A stretch of 64,000 nucleotides of DNA from Myxococcus guangdongensis (GTDB lineage: Bacteria > Myxococcota > Myxococcia > Myxococcales > Myxococcaceae), in assembly GCF_024198255.1 (NCBI RefSeq), contig NZ_JAJVKW010000009.1, positions 1 through 64,000 on the forward strand, read 5' to 3'. Both the position numbers and the translations under genes were made by a program. Below are positions 16,620-25,462 of this stretch, piece after piece (the stretch's first letter is position 1; each line of letters begins with the position of its first letter). The notes beneath the pieces are model-generated. The model saw only the letters and a program-made list of their open reading frames with translations, made no database searches and had not been told where the DNA came from.

Positions 16620-18032
16620 ATGCAAGGTCGTTCGGGAGCGAGCCTGGTGTTCGGCGTCATCCTCGGTGTCCTGCTCGTGGCGGGGCCCGCGCTGGCGCAG
16701 GGCTCCCTGCGGGATCGCATCGACGCGTTCGTCCAGGCGGAGCAGAAGCGCCAGGGCGTGGTGGGGCTCGCGGTGGGGGTGGTGCACCAGGGCCGCGTCG
16801 TGCTCGTGAAGGGGTACGGCTCCGCCGACCTGGAGCATCGCGTCCCCGTGGGGACGGACACGCTCTTCCAGTCAGGCTCGGTGGGGAAGATGTTCACCGC
16901 GATGGCGGTGATGGCGCAGGTGGAGGCGGGCAAGGTGTCGTTGTCGGACCCCATCTCGAAGCACTTCCCGGACGCCCCCGCGGCCTGGGCGCCCATCACC
17001 GTGCGCCACCTGTTGACGCACACGTCCGGCCTCCAGGACCTGGAGGGGAAGATCGACGAGCGGAAGGACTACACGGACGAGGAGTTCGCCCGGTTCCTCT
17101 ACACGCTGCCGCTGGAGTTCCCGGCGGGCCTGCGCTTCAGCTACAGCAACTCCGGCTACGTGCTGCTGGGCCTGCTGGTGAATCGCATCACGGGCACGTC
17201 GTATGTCGACGTCCTGGACGCGAAGGTCTTCAAGCCCGCGGGCATGAAGACGGCGCGAGGCATCAGCGAGGCCGACATCATCCCCAACCGCTCGTCCGGC
17301 TATCAATTGGTGAAGGGCGCGCCGAAGCACCACACCTGGGTGTCTCCGTCGCTCAACACGACGGGAGATGGGGCGCTCTATTTCTCGGTGAAGGACATGC
17401 TGGCGTGGGACACGGCCGTGCGGAAGCACGCGCTGCTGAGCGAGGAGAGCTGGCGTGAAATCCTCTCACCGGTGCGGCTCAACAGCGGCGCCACGCATCC
17501 CTACGGTTTTGGCTGGCAGCTCCAGGAGCGCAACGGCAAGCCGCTGCACCAGCACGGAGGCGCGTGGCAGGGCTTCCGCGCCAACTACTCCCACTTCGTG
17601 GGCGACTCACTGTCCATCATCGTGCTGGCGAACACGGCGCAGTCCAGCCCCGGGCGGTTCACCGAGGGCATCGCTGCCATCGTCAATCCGGCGCTCGGCA
17701 CGCCGAAGCTTGCCGCCATCGAGGACACCGAGCCGCAGGTCACCGCCCAGCTCACGGCGTTCCTCGAGGAGGTGAGGGCGGGGAAGGTGGACAAGGCCCG
17801 CTTCGCCTACGCGCCGCCCTGGCTCGTCTCGGAGGCGCTGCCGCACTTCACGGAGCGCCTGTCGAAGCTGGGGCCCACGGGGAAGTTGCGGCTCGCCCAG
17901 CGCGAGGTGATGGGGGATGACCGCGTGTACACGTACCTGGTGGACTTCGGCGCCGACAGCTTCGTGTACAAGGTGTCGCTCATCCCGGATGGCCGTGTGT
18001 CCCTCTTCGGCATGAACGAGCTGAAGAAGTAG
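16620..18032 (+). CDS. Serine beta-lactamase-fold hydrolase (class C / PBP4* type)
   Basis: 470 residues. The ATG at 16620 is preceded by GGAGGAG, and residues 1-27 are a signal peptide (GVLLVAGPALAQ). The beta-lactamase family PF00144 motifs are present: SxxK as Ser87-Val-Gly-Lys90, YSN in FSYSNSGYVLLG, and HGG in LHQHGGAWQGF replacing KTG. Members act as D-aminopeptidases, esterases or penicillin-binding-like enzymes in the periplasm; true resistance activity is not implied. A C-terminal extension of about 110 residues (from about 360) has a DUF3471-like beta layout. It stands alone between the DUF1552 gene and a convergent small gene. Confidence 0.85.
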   Translation: MQGRSGASLVFGVILGVLLVAGPALAQGSLRDRIDAFVQAEQKRQGVVGLAVGVVHQGRVVLVKGYGSADLEHRVPVGTDTLFQSGSVGKMFTAMAVMAQVEAGKVSLSDPISKHFPDAPAAWAPITVRHLLTHTSGLQDLEGKIDERKDYTDEEFARFLYTLPLEFPAGLRFSYSNSGYVLLGLLVNRITGTSYVDVLDAKVFKPAGMKTARGISEADIIPNRSSGYQLVKGAPKHHTWVSPSLNTTGDGALYFSVKDMLAWDTAVRKHALLSEESWREILSPVRLNSGATHPYGFGWQLQERNGKPLHQHGGAWQGFRANYSHFVGDSLSIIVLANTAQSSPGRFTEGIAAIVNPALGTPKLAAIEDTEPQVTAQLTAFLEEVRAGKVDKARFAYAPPWLVSEALPHFTERLSKLGPTGKLRLAQREVMGDDRVYTYLVDFGADSFVYKVSLIPDGRVSLFGMNELKK

Positions 18033-18044
18033 CGCGGAGTCGGC

Positions 18045-18425
18045 TCAGAGGTGGTCCCATCGCGGGTCGGAGTCACTGGCCGCGGGGTTCACACAATGGA
18101 TGCCGTTCATGCCCGCTGGTGGGGTCTGCCCGCCCGCCAGCGTGGGGAGGTCCTTCCCCGCGTAGCTGAATCGCAGCGTGACGAGTTTGATGGCGCCGCG
18201 TCCTCGGACCACGAGCGGTGTGCCCGCGAACACGCCTCCCGCGGGAGTTCCCGGGCAGGAGGTTCCCTCCGAGTTGCCAAAGCCCAATGCGATGTCCTGC
18301 TCGAGGACGACGCTCTGGACGGGGCCGTATGCGATGTCCAAGACGAGCTCCTGGCCCACGGCGCACGAGACTCCTCCTGCGATGAAGCTGACGAGGACGA
18401 TGAGGAAGATGGCGGAGCGCGACAT
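18045..18425 (-). CDS. Small secreted protein of unknown function
   Basis: 126 residues, ATG at 18423-18425. The N-terminus (MSRSAIFLIVLVSFIAGGVSC) is an export signal; the Cys at 21 follows GVS, so a lipoprotein is possible. The mature part is beta-rich (LVLDIAYGPVQSVVLEQDI, LVVRGRGAIKLVTLRFSYAG), with two further Cys. It is convergent with the beta-lactamase-fold gene, only 12 bases apart. The ribosome-binding site is weak. No family is recognised. Confidence 0.6.
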   Translation of the reverse strand: MSRSAIFLIVLVSFIAGGVSCAVGQELVLDIAYGPVQSVVLEQDIALGFGNSEGTSCPGTPAGGVFAGTPLVVRGRGAIKLVTLRFSYAGKDLPTLAGGQTPPAGMNGIHCVNPAASDSDPRWDHL

Positions 18426-18587
18426 CGGTGGGGACCTGTGAGGGTTCAGGGGGCGGGACGGGTAGGAGCGCAGCTTACCGCGTGGGCGACGCTGTATGTC
18501 GTTCGAGACCCGCTCCCCGGTCTCGACAGGTCAGGCCATGCTAGGGAGGCGTGGAGGGTTGTGGCCTGCTCCTGACCGCGAGGTCCC

Positions 18588-21500
18588 ATGGCTGTCCAGG
18601 ATGGTGATGAGCCGTTGCTCGGGGCGGCGCTGGCCGAAGGCCTGCTCACCCGGGACGAGGTGGCTGCGATTCGCGAGGAGGCGCTCCGGACGGGGAGCAG
18701 CCCCCTCCAACTCCTGATGGAGCGTGGACGGCTCTCGGCGGAGACGCTGGAGGCGCTGCGTCAGGACGTGTCCAGTCCGGCGGCCCCGATACCCGTGGGC
18801 CTCTCTCCCGAAGACACCGTGACGGTGCCGCCTCCCGTCGAGGCACGGAGCGCGACGTCGCCCGGGGACTTCCCCGTCCCTGGGTGGGACCGCTACCAGC
18901 CCGTCCGGCTCCTGGGGCACGGCGGCATGGGGCGCGTGTTCCTCGCGTGGGACCCGCGCCTGCGGCGTCAGGTGGCGCTCAAGTTCGTCCGCGACGAGTC
19001 GTCGTGGCTCACCCGCCGCTTCATCGCGGAGGCCCGCGCCCAGGCCCGCGTGAGGCACGAGCGCGTCTGCGAGGTCTACGAGGTCGGTGAGGTCCAGAAC
19101 AAGGTCTTCATCGCCATGCGGTTCATCGACGGCCAGCCTCTCGGCGCGCTCGCGCCCTCGCTGCCGCTGGAGCAGCGGGTGATGGTGCTCCGGGACGCCG
19201 CGCTCGGCGTGCACGAGGCGCACCGCGTGGGCCTCATCCACCGCGACCTGAAGCCCTCCAACATCATGGTCGAGCGCGCCGATGACGGCACGCTGAAGAC
19301 CTATGTCATGGACTTCGGCCTCGCCCGTGACTGGTCCGCGAGCACCACCCTGGATGGGACGCTGCTGGGCACACCCCATTACATGGCCCCCGAGCAGGCC
19401 CGCGGCGAGCACGCCTCGCTGGACCGCCGCGCGGATGTCTACAGCCTGGGCGCCAGCCTCTACTTCCTCCTCACCGGGCGGGCTCCGCTCGAGGGGCTCA
19501 CGGCCCTGGAGGTGTTGGAGCGATTGCGCACGGCGGAGCCTCGGGCTCCACGGCTGTTGGACAAGGCCATCCCCGAGGACCTGGAGGCCATCACCCTCAA
19601 GTGTCTGGAGAAGGACCCCTCCGCTCGCTACGACTCGGCCCGCGCGCTGGCGGAGGACCTGGAGCGCTACCTCGCGGGCGAGCCCGTGCGCGCGCACCGG
19701 GGCGCGGGCTATCAGCTGCGCAAGCGATTGCGCAAACACTGGCGACGCGTGGCGGTGGGGGTCGCCATGTTCCTGGTCGTCGCGAGCGCCCTCGGGCAAG
19801 TGGCGCTGACTCGCCATGAGGCCTCGGTGCGGGAGCGCCTGGCCCGCCGCTTCACCGAGCAGGTGGAGCGCATCGAGGCCCTGGCGCGCTACTCCGCGCT
19901 CGCCCCGCTGCACGATACGCGCGAGGACCAGCGCCGGCTGCGCGAGCGGATGGACGTGCTCGCCGTCGAAATCGACACGGGGGGGCCGAGCGCCCGGGGC
20001 CCCGGACACTACGCGCTGGGACGTGGCTCCCTCGCGCTGGGCGACATCGCCCAGGCCCGACGCTCCCTGGAGTCCGCGTGGAGCGCGGGCTTCCGTGAGC
20101 CGCGCGTGGCCCAGTCCCTCGCGCTCGTGATGGGGCAGCTCTACCGGGAGCAGCTGCTCGAAGCCGAGCGGCTGCGCTCCCCCGAGCAGCGACAGGCGCG
20201 ACTGAGCGACCTGGAGCGGGACTACCGGGAGCCGGCGCTCGCGTACCTGCGTCAGAGCCAGGGCGCGGAGGGGCTCGCCCCTGCGTACGGCACCGCGCTG
20301 CTGGCGTTCTACGAAGGACGCCTGGATGAGGCCCTCGGCCTCCTGGACGCCCTGGGCACCCAGCAGCCGTGGCTCCACGAGGCGCCGATGCTGCGCGGGG
20401 ACATCCTGGTGGCTCGCGCGACGCGGAAGGGGACCTCCGGCGCGCGTGAGGAGGCGCTGCGCGACTTCGACGCCGCTCGCGGCGCCTACTCCCGGGCCAT
20501 CGCCATCGCCGAGAGTCTGCCCGCGTCGCACCGCGCCCTGGCCGGACTCGAGTACGCGGTGCTGTTGATGGAGCTCTATGACAAGGGGGACGTGCGGCCC
20601 GCCTATGAGCGCGGGCTCGCCTCCGTCGCGCGGGCGCTGGCCGCCTCACCCGAGGACTACGAGTCGCTCGTCCTGGAGGCGCGCTTCCATCGTCGCTGGG
20701 CGGAGGACCGGGGGCGCCATGGCGCGGACCTCGAGGCGCTGCTCCAGAAGTCCTCCGACCGCCTGCGGGCCGCGCTGGCCCTCGCACCCCAGCGGCCCGA
20801 GGCGCGGCTCGAGCTGGCCAACGTCCTGCTCCAGTGGGGCCAGTCCCGCCGCGAGCACGGAGGCGACCCGCGTGAGCGTTTCCGCGAGGCGTTGGCGATG
20901 CTGGAGGGCATCGCTCCCGAGCAACGTGACCACGGGTTCCACAATCAGCGAGGGCTGCTCCACAAGGAATGGGCGGAGTACGAGGAGCAGGCGGGGCTGT
21001 CCTCCCGGGAGGCCCGTGGGATGGCCATGGAGGCCTATCGCGAGGCCATCGCGCTCGACCCGCGACTGCCCGAGCCGTACATCAACCTGGGAATCGCATA
21101 CATCACCCGCGCGGAGGGCCTGCGTGGCGCGGAGCAGGGAGAGGACCTGGCGCGGGCGCGTGATGCCCTGGCGGAGGCCCGACGCATCAATCCCAGACAC
21201 GTGGTGACGTTCTTCTACGGGGGAGAGGTCCACATCCTCCTGGCCACGCGTCGCCGGAGCACGGGCGGAGACCCGGAGCCGGAGCTGAACACCGCGCTCG
21301 AGCTGTACCGCCAGGGATTGGGCATCAACCCGCGGCTGCCGCATCTGCACAATGGCGTGGGGCGGGCGCTGCGTCGTCTGGCGGAGGATGCGTGGGAGCG
21401 CGGCGCGGCTTCGGAGCCGCTGCTGGCCCAGGCGCAGGCCAGCTACGAGAAGGCGCTCGAGGTGGCGCCCAAGTGGCTCCCCGCGCTCAACAACCTGGGC

Positions 21501-22220
21501 GAGGTGCACGCCGTGCGAGCCCTTCACCTGCGCGAGGCCGGAAAGGACCCGGGCGTGAGCCTCCGCGCGGCGCTGGAGGCCTACCAGCAGGCCGTGGCGC
21601 TGGCGCCGGAGCACGCCCAGCCCTGGTCCAACCTGGGCACCAGCGAGGTGCTGTGGGCGGCGGAGGACCTGACCCGGGGCCGGGACCCGGGGCCGGCCTT
21701 GAAGCGCGCGGAGGACGCGCTCCAGGCGGCCTTGAAGCACAACCCACGGCTGGCGGAGGCGTGGAGCGGGCGGGGAGAGCTGCTCGCGGTCCGCGCCCGC
21801 TGGAGCGCCTCGAAGGGGCGGGTGACGGATGCGGACTTCGAGGCCTCGGCGCGAGCGTTCGACGAGGCCCTGAAGCTCGCTCCCGAGCGCCATGACTTCC
21901 GGCTGGCCTTCGTGAGGCTCTGTCTGGATTGGGCGAGATGGCGTGCCGGAAGGGGCGCGGACGCGAAGGCGCTCCTGGCGCGAGGTCTCGTCCGCGTGGA
22001 CGAGGCGTTGGCGGCGAGACCCGGGTGGCCCAACGCGCAGGCCCACCGCGCGGGGCTGCTCCTGGCGCGGGCGGAGCTCACGCCCGGAGAAGGAGAGGGC
22101 GCCCGGCAGGAGCGGCTTCAGGCGCGGGAGGCGTTGAACCTGGCGCTCTCCCGCAACCCGCATCTGGTCCCGCGTTGGTCGAACGGGAAGGACGCTCCGG
22201 GCGCCACGCTCACGCGTTGA
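18588..22220 (+). CDS. Ser/Thr protein kinase with C-terminal TPR array
   Basis: 1210 residues. A 90-residue N-terminal segment (GLLTRDEVAAIREEAL, SPLQLLMERGRLS) resembles the DUF4388/GSPII_E-N-like helical units often fused to myxobacterial kinases. The kinase domain spans about 103-370: GHGGMG loop at 110-115, ALK lysine near 130, HRDLKPSN with catalytic Asp220, and DFG Asp242 with GTPHYMAPE after it. One membrane helix at about 387-408 (VAVGVAMFLVVASALGQV) separates it from about 800 residues of TPR-type helical repeats (EAYREAIALDPRLPEPYINL, AYQQAVALAPEHAQPWSNL). All catalytic residues are present, so it should be active. The kinase lies in the cytoplasm and the TPRs across the membrane. 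Its substrate is unknown. Confidence 0.9.
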   Translation: MAVQDGDEPLLGAALAEGLLTRDEVAAIREEALRTGSSPLQLLMERGRLSAETLEALRQDVSSPAAPIPVGLSPEDTVTVPPPVEARSATSPGDFPVPGWDRYQPVRLLGHGGMGRVFLAWDPRLRRQVALKFVRDESSWLTRRFIAEARAQARVRHERVCEVYEVGEVQNKVFIAMRFIDGQPLGALAPSLPLEQRVMVLRDAALGVHEAHRVGLIHRDLKPSNIMVERADDGTLKTYVMDFGLARDWSASTTLDGTLLGTPHYMAPEQARGEHASLDRRADVYSLGASLYFLLTGRAPLEGLTALEVLERLRTAEPRAPRLLDKAIPEDLEAITLKCLEKDPSARYDSARALAEDLERYLAGEPVRAHRGAGYQLRKRLRKHWRRVAVGVAMFLVVASALGQVALTRHEASVRERLARRFTEQVERIEALARYSALAPLHDTREDQRRLRERMDVLAVEIDTGGPSARGPGHYALGRGSLALGDIAQARRSLESAWSAGFREPRVAQSLALVMGQLYREQLLEAERLRSPEQRQARLSDLERDYREPALAYLRQSQGAEGLAPAYGTALLAFYEGRLDEALGLLDALGTQQPWLHEAPMLRGDILVARATRKGTSGAREEALRDFDAARGAYSRAIAIAESLPASHRALAGLEYAVLLMELYDKGDVRPAYERGLASVARALAASPEDYESLVLEARFHRRWAEDRGRHGADLEALLQKSSDRLRAALALAPQRPEARLELANVLLQWGQSRREHGGDPRERFREALAMLEGIAPEQRDHGFHNQRGLLHKEWAEYEEQAGLSSREARGMAMEAYREAIALDPRLPEPYINLGIAYITRAEGLRGAEQGEDLARARDALAEARRINPRHVVTFFYGGEVHILLATRRRSTGGDPEPELNTALELYRQGLGINPRLPHLHNGVGRALRRLAEDAWERGAASEPLLAQAQASYEKALEVAPKWLPALNNLGEVHAVRALHLREAGKDPGVSLRAALEAYQQAVALAPEHAQPWSNLGTSEVLWAAEDLTRGRDPGPALKRAEDALQAALKHNPRLAEAWSGRGELLAVRARWSASKGRVTDADFEASARAFDEALKLAPERHDFRLAFVRLCLDWARWRAGRGADAKALLARGLVRVDEALAARPGWPNAQAHRAGLLLARAELTPGEGEGARQERLQAREALNLALSRNPHLVPRWSNGKDAPGATLTR

Positions 22221-22593
22221 CGTGGGTGTCGCCGCGGCGCTCACCCGTGTGTCGGGTGTCCGGGTTCCGCTCGAGGGGCATCAGCGCCTCGGATGCGTCT
22301 TCCGTGCCCATCCCGACATTGAGCGTTCCCGTGATGTCCCCAATGGATTGACAGGGGAGGCGGGTGAACTGGCACAGGAGGGAGTGGGGCCCCTCCTTTG
22401 GCTCGATGGTGCTAGGGGAGGGGTTGCCGTCGAGGAAGAACTCGGGCCGCAGGAGTGAGGGCGCGGCATCGAGGTTGATGGCGACACCTTCTGGGACGGG
22501 GATGGTCGCTCCCGAGGGGTAGAACTGTTTGCCATTGAGGCACCAGCCTCCCGGCACGGCTTCGAGGGTGTCTTCGTTGTTGGCAGTGCTCAT
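22210..22593 (-). CDS. Conserved-looking small protein of unknown function
   Basis: 127 residues. The ATG at 22593 has GGAGG six bases upstream, a strong start. The sequence (GGWCLNGKQFYPSGATIPVPEGVAINLDAAPSLLRPEFFLDG, split by me at 20 for reading) has no signal peptide, no membrane segment and no motif I know. Its gene end overlaps the convergent kinase gene end by 11 bases. It lies next to the sigma-54 activator gene on the same strand (61-base gap), so co-regulation is possible. Confidence 0.6.
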   Translation of the reverse strand: MSTANNEDTLEAVPGGWCLNGKQFYPSGATIPVPEGVAINLDAAPSLLRPEFFLDGNPSPSTIEPKEGPHSLLCQFTRLPCQSIGDITGTLNVGMGTEDASEALMPLERNPDTRHTGERRGDTHVNA

Positions 22594-22654
22594 TCAAACC
22601 TCCACTTCGAGAGAGACCCTATGGATTTGCAATCGCCGGGCCCTCGTCGTCGGG

Positions 22655-24268
22655 TCAGCCGAGCCCCAGCTCCTTGACGCGGCGGCTGAGCGCGCGTCGG
22701 GAGACCTCCAGGCGGCGGACCATGGCGTCCAGGTCTCCCTGGCACTCGTGGAAGCAGCGGGTGATCTCCTCCACGCTCAGGTCGCCGGCGAGCCGGATGA
22801 CCGGGCTGCGCTCGATGAGGTTGTAGATGGACGAGCGGGGGATGCCCAGATGGTCCGCGGCGCGCTTGACGTCCCAGTCTTGCGCGCGAAGGGCCCCGAG
22901 CAACTCCGGCTCCGTCACCTCCGTGGACTTTCGTCGCGCCAGGGGCTCTGCGTCGGGTGACTCGGGTGCGGGAGGACGTGCGCTGGGCTGGGAGGACGAC
23001 TCCAGTTCCTGCGCGAGCCGTGGGCCGAGCTCCAGCCGCGGTTGCCCCCGGCTCCCGACGACGAGCTGCCGGGCCACGTTGCGCAGCTGGCGGATGTTCC
23101 CGGGCCAGGCATGGCGCAACAGTCGAACGGCCAGCGCGGGAGGCAACCAGGGCTCCTGGTAGGGGTCTCCCGGTGTCAGTCGATGCGACTCCCCGATGGA
23201 CTCCAACGCCTCACGGGCGAAGTGGAGGAACAAGGGGGCGATGTCCTCCCGGCGCTCGCGCAGCGGTGGGAGCTGGATTTCATAGCCCGCGAGCCGGTGG
23301 AGCAGGGGGGCCTTGAAGCGGCCATCGCGGATGTGGGTGTCCAGGTCCGCGTCGGTGGCTGCGACCAGTCGCACATCCGCGTGGACCGGCGTGCTGGCAC
23401 CCACGGGGAACAGCTCGCCCGTCTCGAGGACTCGCAGGAGCATGACCTGGATTTCGGCGGACGCCTCCCCGATTTCATCCAGGAAGAGCGTGCCGCCCTG
23501 CGCCGCGCGGAAGAAGCCGTCCCGGGCCTGATTCGCTCCGGTGAAGGCGCCCTTGGCGGCGCCGAACAGCTCCGCCGCCGCGAGCTCCTTGGGAATGGCG
23601 CCCAGGTTGATGCTCAGGAAAGGCTTCTTCGCGCGTGGACTCTGTTGGTGGAGCGCCTGCGCGACCAATTCCTTTCCAGTGCCCGTCTCGCCTCGGATGA
23701 GGACACTCAGCTCCAGGTCCGCGACCCGCTCGATGTCCTTGCGCACCCTGCGCAATCCCACGCTCTCACCGACCATGCCTGGCAATGAGCGCGCGGAGGC
23801 GGACCTGGGTTCGGACAGGTGCAGCAACAGGGCGAGCCGCCCGGCCAGCTCCAGGGGGACGCCCGCCCTGACCTCCTCCAGGCTCCACTCCCGAGCGTCC
23901 CCCAGCGGCAGGCCGTCCGACGTGCACTTCCCATCGGGTCCCACGCTGACGCGAATCCCCGTGTCCGTCTGGTTGAACCGGAGGAAGGGCTTGCGGCTCA
24001 GGAACGGGTCCCCCAGCGGCGCGCCGAAGGCGCTGGAGGCCGGCGTGAAGTCCGGAGCATTGCGCGAGAGGACCCACTCCTGACCCGCGAGGAGGTCCTC
24101 GAGCACGAGCCGCTCACCCACGCGAGCCAGGTGCGGGTGGGCGACGAGCGTCAGCACCGCCACCGGATGGGACACGGACTCGACGCCACGGCGTGGAGGC
24201 TCCGCGGCCGTGGAGACGTCGGCCAGCACCAGGGGCGATGGAGGGGAGGCGGGAGGGAGCCGGGACAC
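22655..24268 (-). CDS. Sigma-54-dependent transcriptional activator with FHA-like sensor
   Basis: 537 residues, GTG start at 24268. Residues about 20-150 resemble an FHA domain (FLSRKPFLRF, GIRVSVGPDGKCTSDGLPLG), the usual sensor of myxobacterial enhancer-binding proteins that read Ser/Thr phosphorylation. The AAA+ core has Walker A GETGTGKE at 193-200, the sigma-54-contacting GAFTGA loop at 240-245, Walker B LFLDE at 261-265 and the WPGNIRQLRNV sensor II segment. The C-terminus holds two Fis-like helix-turn-helix units (AADHLGIPRSSIYNLIE, MVRRLEVSRRALSRRVKEL), one more than usual. The kinase 18588-22220 is a candidate phospho-input by proximity, which is inference. Confidence 0.9.
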   Translation of the reverse strand: MSRLPPASPPSPLVLADVSTAAEPPRRGVESVSHPVAVLTLVAHPHLARVGERLVLEDLLAGQEWVLSRNAPDFTPASSAFGAPLGDPFLSRKPFLRFNQTDTGIRVSVGPDGKCTSDGLPLGDAREWSLEEVRAGVPLELAGRLALLLHLSEPRSASARSLPGMVGESVGLRRVRKDIERVADLELSVLIRGETGTGKELVAQALHQQSPRAKKPFLSINLGAIPKELAAAELFGAAKGAFTGANQARDGFFRAAQGGTLFLDEIGEASAEIQVMLLRVLETGELFPVGASTPVHADVRLVAATDADLDTHIRDGRFKAPLLHRLAGYEIQLPPLRERREDIAPLFLHFAREALESIGESHRLTPGDPYQEPWLPPALAVRLLRHAWPGNIRQLRNVARQLVVGSRGQPRLELGPRLAQELESSSQPSARPPAPESPDAEPLARRKSTEVTEPELLGALRAQDWDVKRAADHLGIPRSSIYNLIERSPVIRLAGDLSVEEITRCFHECQGDLDAMVRRLEVSRRALSRRVKELGLG

Positions 24269-24362
24269 GGGATGTCATTGTAGCCGGCTTCCCCTTCGAG
24301 GCAGATGAGCGGGCGTGTCATGCCAGAGCCCACCCCGCTCCCTCGGGGCACGTCGGCGGACG

Positions 24363-25091
24363 CTAGGGCTGGTGCGCCGCGTAGAGCGAGCTGAGGGACA
24401 GCAGGGAGATGGAGGCCGACTGCGAGTTCTGGATGCTGTCGGCGTTGATCCACACCGTCTGGGTTCCGCTGCCCTGGAGGTTCCACTGCAGCGTCTGGAT
24501 CGTGGTGGTGTTCACCTTGACCTGCGAGGGCGCCGTGGGCCCCGCGAAGAAGAGGGTGGGCGAGGGGTCCACCAGGCAGTTCACGACGTTGACGAGCGCC
24601 GACTGCTGCATGAACTGGACGGAGATGAACTGGTTGACGTTGCTCTGCAACTGTCCCTGGTACCAGTGGGACTGGGGCACGGCGTAGTACCGCGTGAAGG
24701 CCTTGAACGGGTGCAGCTGTCCATCCGCCTCCAGCGGTGTGTTGTTGATGCCCGCGGTGTTGGTGGGCATCTTGACGCTGCCGATGAAGGCTTGCACCTG
24801 GGCTCCCGGCTGGTTCTGGCTCATCGACACAGAGACGCTGTTGGTGTCATTGCCGGACACGAAGAGCAGCGACGCCAGCCCGAGCCGCCCCGTGGTCCCC
24901 GGCACCTGCACCTGCACCGGAGGCTGGCTGTTGCTCCACACGACGTTGAGCGTGGCGCCCGTGTCGTTCTGCGCGCTGTTGTAGAAGAAGAGCGCATAGA
25001 GTTGCTGCTGGTTGAGTCCGCCCGCGCAGCTCGTGGTGTCGCCGGGGTTCAACGTCAGGATGCGGCCGTCGTTCCATTGATAGGAAGCCAT
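24363..25091 (-). CDS. Cytoplasmic-type protein of unknown function, divergent from the protease gene
   Basis: 242 residues, ATG at 25091 with GGAGAG upstream. No signal peptide or membrane helix. It is rich in Gln, Asn, Ser and Thr (NQQQLYALFFYN, SVSMSQNQPGAQVQAF, SNVNQFISVQFMQQSA) and strongly beta-prone, and it begins with SYQWNDGRILTLNPGDTTS. It contains only two Cys. I do not recognise the family. It is divergent from the 938-residue CE-clan protease gene across a 371-base spacer with palindromic repeats, so the two may share regulation. Confidence 0.65.
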   Translation of the reverse strand: MASYQWNDGRILTLNPGDTTSCAGGLNQQQLYALFFYNSAQNDTGATLNVVWSNSQPPVQVQVPGTTGRLGLASLLFVSGNDTNSVSVSMSQNQPGAQVQAFIGSVKMPTNTAGINNTPLEADGQLHPFKAFTRYYAVPQSHWYQGQLQSNVNQFISVQFMQQSALVNVVNCLVDPSPTLFFAGPTAPSQVKVNTTTIQTLQWNLQGSGTQTVWINADSIQNSQSASISLLSLSSLYAAHQP

Positions 25092-25462
25092 TGCTCTCTC
25101 CAGGATTTGGGGACTGGCGTGTCACTCACGCCGAGCCTGTCGAGAGCAGGACATGTGCCACGCACCCGGTGCGGCCTCTCGAGGGCTGTCTCGCGACGCG
25201 CCTGACACGAAGGGCTCGTCGCGGTGTGTCCGCGACATGTCCGCGACATGTCCTGGAGCGCCGCGCTCATGGACGTGGGGAAATCCAATCCCTGGCGTCG
25301 GGTGCTTCCTCGGGGTGGAAAGAGGCGCGCTGCGGCGTGTCACCTACATGCGGCAATCCGCTATGTTACCGCGCGCACGGCGGAGCCCTCCCTTCGATGG
25401 TCCGGCGACAGGGGCGGGTCTGGTGACGCTCCGGGCTCCGCCTGCCAGGAAGGGTGGCGAAG
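25092..25462. promoter_or_regulatory. Divergent control region with GACATGTC palindrome repeats
   Basis: 371 bases between two divergent genes. The 11-mer cgcgacatgtc occurs twice in perfect tandem at 25231-25241 and 25242-25252. Each copy contains the 8-base palindrome GACATGTC, so the two lie one helical turn apart. A third partial copy (GGACATGT) is at 25149-25156. This is how a repressor or activator operator often looks. No convincing -35/-10 pair is seen and the binding protein is unknown. AGGAAGG at 25449-25453 is the ribosome-binding site that favours the ATG at 25463 of the right-hand gene. Confidence 0.45.

Noticed and set aside
16620-18032. Calling the beta-lactamase-fold gene an antibiotic-resistance determinant
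   Set aside because: HGG replaces KTG and the C-terminal extension is like peptidase/esterase members of PF00144; no evidence for beta-lactam hydrolysis.
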